Origin: Microbacterium hydrocarbonoxydans
GTDB taxonomy: Bacteria; Actinomycetota; Actinomycetes; Actinomycetales; Microbacteriaceae
Assembly: GCF_900105205.1 (NCBI RefSeq)
Contig: NZ_FNSQ01000005.1
Location: forward strand, 930,001 to 994,000
DNA length: 64,000 nucleotides
Reading direction: 5' to 3'
Of the stretch, positions 61,437 to 64,000 are shown one piece after another. Within the stretch, counting starts at the first letter, position 1; every line of letters starts with the position of its first letter. A model generated the notes under the pieces. It was given only the letters and a program-made list of their open reading frames with translations, was not told where the DNA came from and ran no database searches. Position numbers and translations under genes: made by a program.

Positions 61437-61496
61437 CGCCCCGCCGCGAGCGCGGAAATCGAGGCGTGGGGCGCACCGGCACCGTACGCTCTAAGG

Positions 61497-62144
61497 GTGG
61501 AGCGCTCGTTGGAGACGCAGGTGGGCCAGGCCGTGGAGGCCTGGTTGCGCTGGGTGCCGCGCTGGGAGCCGGCCACCCACCGAGGTCGGGTCGCGCCATG
61601 TCGCCGCTGCCTCGGGTCGCCCATCCTGTCGGCGGCGGGGATCGGCTCGAACACGCCGCACGGGGTGCAGCACGGTCTCTCGACGCGGATCAAGACGATC
61701 GTCGACCACGCGGTCGCCGAGTACACGGCGCGGAATCTGCCGATGCTCCAGCGGGAGCTCGACCAGCAGGCCGCCCGCAACCGTGCCCGCAGCTATCGGC
61801 CCGGTGACGGACTCGACCCCGAGTTCGACGGCCTGCCGCTCGATCCGGAGCCGGTGCCCGGCGCACCCTTCCTGTTCACCATCGCGGGCATGGCAGACGA
61901 CGCGGTCGCCGACCTGCCGCCGCTACCCCCGCTGAGCGACGAGGCGAAGGTGGCGCTCCGCCAGGAGGTCGCGCTCGCCGACGAGTACGCCAACATGGTC
62001 GGGCGGGAGATCTGCAGCATCCTGCTTCGGCACCGCATCCACATCCAGGCGGCGATCTCGCAGCACGTGGAGCCGCAGATCGAGGCGCTGCTGGCCGAGC
62101 TGACCGACTCGCTCGACTCGCCCTTCGACCCTGACGTCTCCTAG
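61497..62144 (+). CDS. Hypothetical protein with a CxxC pair
   Basis: 215 residues, soluble. One CxxC (VAPCRRCLGSPIL) near residue 35, a helical second half (EVALADEYANMVGREICSIL) and an acidic C-terminus. The GTG start has TACGCT six bases upstream. Upstream neighbour of the str operon; no function can be given. Confidence 0.72.
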   Translation: MERSLETQVGQAVEAWLRWVPRWEPATHRGRVAPCRRCLGSPILSAAGIGSNTPHGVQHGLSTRIKTIVDHAVAEYTARNLPMLQRELDQQAARNRARSYRPGDGLDPEFDGLPLDPEPVPGAPFLFTIAGMADDAVADLPPLPPLSDEAKVALRQEVALADEYANMVGREICSILLRHRIHIQAAISQHVEPQIEALLAELTDSLDSPFDPDVS

Positions 62145-62147
62145 CCT

Positions 62148-62195
62148 GCGGATCCGCTGGGGGGATCCGCCTCCGCGCGGCGCACTCGCCGCGCG
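62148..62195 (+). terminator. Two tandem hairpins after the CxxC protein gene
   Basis: GCGGATCC...GGATCCGC (62148-62170) and CGCGCGGCG-CACT-CGCCGCGCG (62174-62195). They isolate the str operon from upstream transcription. The rest of the 306-base gap holds the rpsL promoter and leader. Confidence 0.75.
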
Positions 62196-62255
62196 CTTCC
62201 TGCTCAGCCTGGTCGTGCTTCCCATCGAGAACGGGGCCGTCGGTCCCACGCTCAT

Positions 62256-62284
62256 TTGACCGCCACGTTACGCGGCATTACACT
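62256..62284 (+). promoter_or_regulatory. Promoter of the str operon
   Basis: TTGACC (62256-62261), 17-base spacer, TACACT (62279-62284): close to the housekeeping sigma consensus. Transcription should start near 62291, leaving a leader of about 160 bases before rpsL. Confidence 0.85.
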
Positions 62285-62297
62285 TGATCAGGTGTGT

Positions 62298-62420
62298 GCA
62301 CGTCTCGACGTGCGCGCTGGGCGTCGGCACCATGCCGGTCCGCCCCCACGGCATACCCACCACCACAAAAGCTCGTCGATTCCGGCGTGCCGGTGGGTCA
62401 TGATGTGAAACCCATCACGC
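62298..62420 (+). promoter_or_regulatory. Structured leader of the str operon
   Basis: A 5' hairpin GCACGT-CTCG-ACGTGC (62298-62313). Closer to the gene is a nested stem: GCGTG (62385-62389) with CACGC (62416-62420) enclosing TGGGT (62394-62398) with ACCCA (62410-62414). It ends 20 bases before the ribosome site, so it could take part in feedback on ribosomal protein synthesis. Confidence 0.5.
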
Positions 62421-62450
62421 TGTCACCGTGCAGCATTATGAGGAGAGAAC

Positions 62451-62819
62451 GTGCCAACCATTCAGCAGTTGGTTCGCAAGGGTCGCTCGCCCAAGGTCTC
62501 GAAGACCAAGGCGCCCGCACTCAAGTCGAACCCGCAGCAGGCCGGGGTCTGCACCCGCGTCTACACCACCACCCCGAAGAAGCCGAACTCGGCGATGCGC
62601 AAGGTCGCTCGTGTGAAGCTCCGCAACGGGACCGAGGTCACCGCGTACATCCCCGGTGAGGGTCACAACCTGCAGGAGCACTCGCTCGTGCTCGTGCGTG
62701 GAGGCCGTGTCAAGGACCTCCCCGGTGTCCGTTACAAGATCGTCCGTGGCGCCCTGGACACCCAGGCCGTCAAGAACCGTAAGCAGGCTCGCAGCCGCTA
62801 CGGCGCGAAGAAGGGCTGA
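62451..62819 (+). CDS. rpsL: 30S ribosomal protein S12
   Basis: 122-residue decoding-centre protein. [14 protein letters not shown] opening, [18 protein letters not shown] (streptomycin-site loop with Lys) and [18 protein letters not shown]. The wild-type Lys in KKPNS is present, so no classical streptomycin-resistance change there. GTG start with GAGGAGAG upstream. Confidence 0.98.
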   Translation: MPTIQQLVRKGRSPKVSKTKAPALKSNPQQAGVCTRVYTTTPKKPNSAMRKVARVKLRNGTEVTAYIPGEGHNLQEHSLVLVRGGRVKDLPGVRYKIVRGALDTQAVKNRKQARSRYGAKKG

Positions 62820-62824
62820 GTCCA

Positions 62825-63295
62825 ATGCCTCGTAAGGGTCCCGCCCCCAAGCGTCCCGTCGTCAACGACCCGGTATACGGCGCTCCGATCGTCAGCCAGC
62901 TGGTCAACAAGATCCTGGTCGACGGTAAGAAGTCGCTCGCCGAGTCGATCGTCTACAACGCCCTCCGTGGCGTCGAGGCGAAGAACGGCCAGGACGCCGT
63001 CGCCACTCTCAAGAAGGCGCTCGACAACGTGCGCCCCACTCTCGAGGTCAAGAGCCGCCGCGTCGGTGGCTCGACCTACCAGGTGCCGGTCGAGGTCAAG
63101 CCGCACCGTGCGAACACCCTCGCGCTGCGCTGGCTCGTCAGCTACGCCAAGGGTCGTCGTGAGAAGACGATGACCGAGCGTCTCCAGAATGAGATCCTCG
63201 ACGCGTCGAACGGTCTCGGTGCAGCGGTCAAGCGCCGCGAGGACACGCACAAGATGGCCGAGTCGAACCGCGCGTTCGCTCACTACCGCTGGTAA
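62825..63295 (+). CDS. rpsG: 30S ribosomal protein S7
   Basis: 156-residue 16S rRNA-binding protein that starts assembly of the small-subunit head: [64 protein letters not shown]. Five bases after rpsL. Confidence 0.98.
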   Translation: MPRKGPAPKRPVVNDPVYGAPIVSQLVNKILVDGKKSLAESIVYNALRGVEAKNGQDAVATLKKALDNVRPTLEVKSRRVGGSTYQVPVEVKPHRANTLALRWLVSYAKGRREKTMTERLQNEILDASNGLGAAVKRREDTHKMAESNRAFAHYRW

Positions 63296-63303
63296 ACAGT
63301 TTC

Positions 63304-63334
63304 GCCCGCCCCCGATCACACATCGGGGGCGGGC
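63304..63334 (+). terminator. Hairpin between rpsG and fusA
   Basis: GCCCGCCCCCGAT-CACAC-ATCGGGGGCGGGC, a perfect 13-bp stem. In an operon that normally reads through, it would act as a partial terminator or as an RNA-processing/protection site. Confidence 0.7.
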
Positions 63335-63379
63335 ACCCCCTCTTCGCAGTACGACTGCACAAAAGATAAGGACACTCCT

Positions 63380-64000
63380 GTGGCACAAGACGTGCTCACC
63401 GACCTGAACAAGGTTCGGAACATCGGCATCATGGCTCACATCGATGCTGGCAAGACCACCACGACCGAGCGCATCCTGTTCTACACGGGCGTCAACCACA
63501 AGCTCGGCGAGACCCACGACGGTGCATCGACCACCGACTGGATGGAGCAGGAGAAGGAGCGCGGCATCACGATCACGTCTGCCGCCGTGACCTGCTACTG
63601 GAACAAGAACCAGATCAACATCATCGACACCCCCGGTCACGTGGACTTCACGGTCGAGGTGGAGCGCTCGCTCCGCGTCCTCGACGGTGCCGTCGCCGTC
63701 TTCGACGGCAAGGAGGGCGTCGAGCCCCAGTCCGAGACCGTGTGGCGTCAGGCCGACAAGTACAACGTCCCTCGCATCTGCTTCGTCAACAAGATGGACA
63801 AGCTCGGCGCGGACTTCTACTTCACCGTCGACACCATCATCAACCGCCTCGGCGCCAAGCCGCTGGTCATCCAGCTGCCCATCGGCGCGGAGAACGACTT
63901 CATCGGCGTCATCGACCTCGTCGAGATGCGCGCGCTCGTCTGGGCGGGTGACTCCAAGGGTGACGTCACCATGGGCGCCTCCTACGAGATCCAGGAGATC
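63380..64000 (+). CDS. fusA: Elongation factor G, 5' part only
   Basis: The first 207 codons of the translocation GTPase; the rest is outside the window. G1 [15 protein letters not shown], switch [18 protein letters not shown]3 DTPGHVDF and G4 NKMDK are intact. GTG start with AAGGA upstream. Third gene of the str operon, after the hairpin at 63304. Confidence 0.97.
   Translation, partial: MAQDVLTDLNKVRNIGIMAHIDAGKTTTTERILFYTGVNHKLGETHDGASTTDWMEQEKERGITITSAAVTCYWNKNQINIIDTPGHVDFTVEVERSLRVLDGAVAVFDGKEGVEPQSETVWRQADKYNVPRICFVNKMDKLGADFYFTVDTIINRLGAKPLVIQLPIGAENDFIGVIDLVEMRALVWAGDSKGDVTMGASYEIQEI

Noticed and set aside
1..64000. Search for phage genes, transposases, integrases and CRISPR arrays
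   Set aside because: No such gene and no regularly spaced repeat was seen anywhere in the window.

Overview
The window comes from a high-G+C actinobacterium, most likely a Microbacterium or close Microbacteriaceae relative. The evidence is very G/C-rich third codon positions, many GTG starts, frequent GGATGC/GCATCC hexamers in coding DNA, and families typical of that group (DUF6412 beside a YidC paralog, DUF6421 with SDR and AsnC, DUF6157, DUF4229, PLDc_N, DUF6716). It is ordinary chromosome: I see no phage, integrase, transposase or CRISPR array. Both ends cut genes: the 3' end of an EamA transporter at 1 and the 5' end of fusA at 64000.

Layout. 1-16 kb: housekeeping and repair genes (YidC paralog, nitronate monooxygenase, purU, glutamine amidotransferase, HTH-less LysR-type protein, hexapeptide-repeat protein, Nei-type glycosylase, EI24 protein, giant helicase Lhr, ABC-F ATPase, esterase, NUDIX protein). 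16-24 kb: threonine aldolase, MFS carrier, SDR/DUF6421/AsnC group, and an ArsR-type regulator divergent from a cupin-DUF4287-RibD_C operon. 24-25 kb: menA and DUF4229. 26.5-32.4 kb: a five-gene nonulosonic acid surface-glycan locus (GT2, polysialyltransferase-like, NeuA-HAD fusion, short NeuB, DUF6716 glycosyltransferase). 32.5-42.6 kb: drug or stress modules, each with its own regulator (WYL/ABC exporter, TetR/MFS, MerR/SDR), plus arfB, a PQQ-type sugar dehydrogenase lipoprotein and a degenerate tRNA-like sequence. 42.6-50.8 kb: PLDc_N, menD, PPK2, isochorismate synthase, DUF402, menG, polyprenyl diphosphate synthase and FprA, so menaquinone synthesis dominates. 51-54.5 kb: lipoprotein, hydrolase, GntR, YajQ. 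54.5-58.5 kb: a maltose-type ABC importer under LacI-family operators. 58.5-62.1 kb: PadR/HAAS and small membrane proteins. 62.2-64 kb: the str operon (rpsL, rpsG, fusA) with a strong promoter and a structured leader.

Main observations. (1) Twenty-two genes carry TANNNT exactly six bases before an ATG/GTG, which implies widespread leaderless transcription and fixes several start codons. (2) A 95-bp element with perfect 22-bp inverted repeats lies between ppk2 and the isochorismate synthase gene; a diverged copy is inserted in frame inside the ABC-F gene and adds about 30 residues. (3) The nonulosonate locus pairs a SAF-less NeuB with a cytidylyltransferase-HAD phosphatase fusion and has no neuC, which fits Kdn (teichulosonic acid) better than Neu5Ac. 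(4) Operators for MerR, TetR, PadR, ArsR, WYL and LacI-type regulators can be read directly. The regulators and their targets sit side by side, except the LacI-type repressor and the sugar-importer ATPase, which must be encoded elsewhere.
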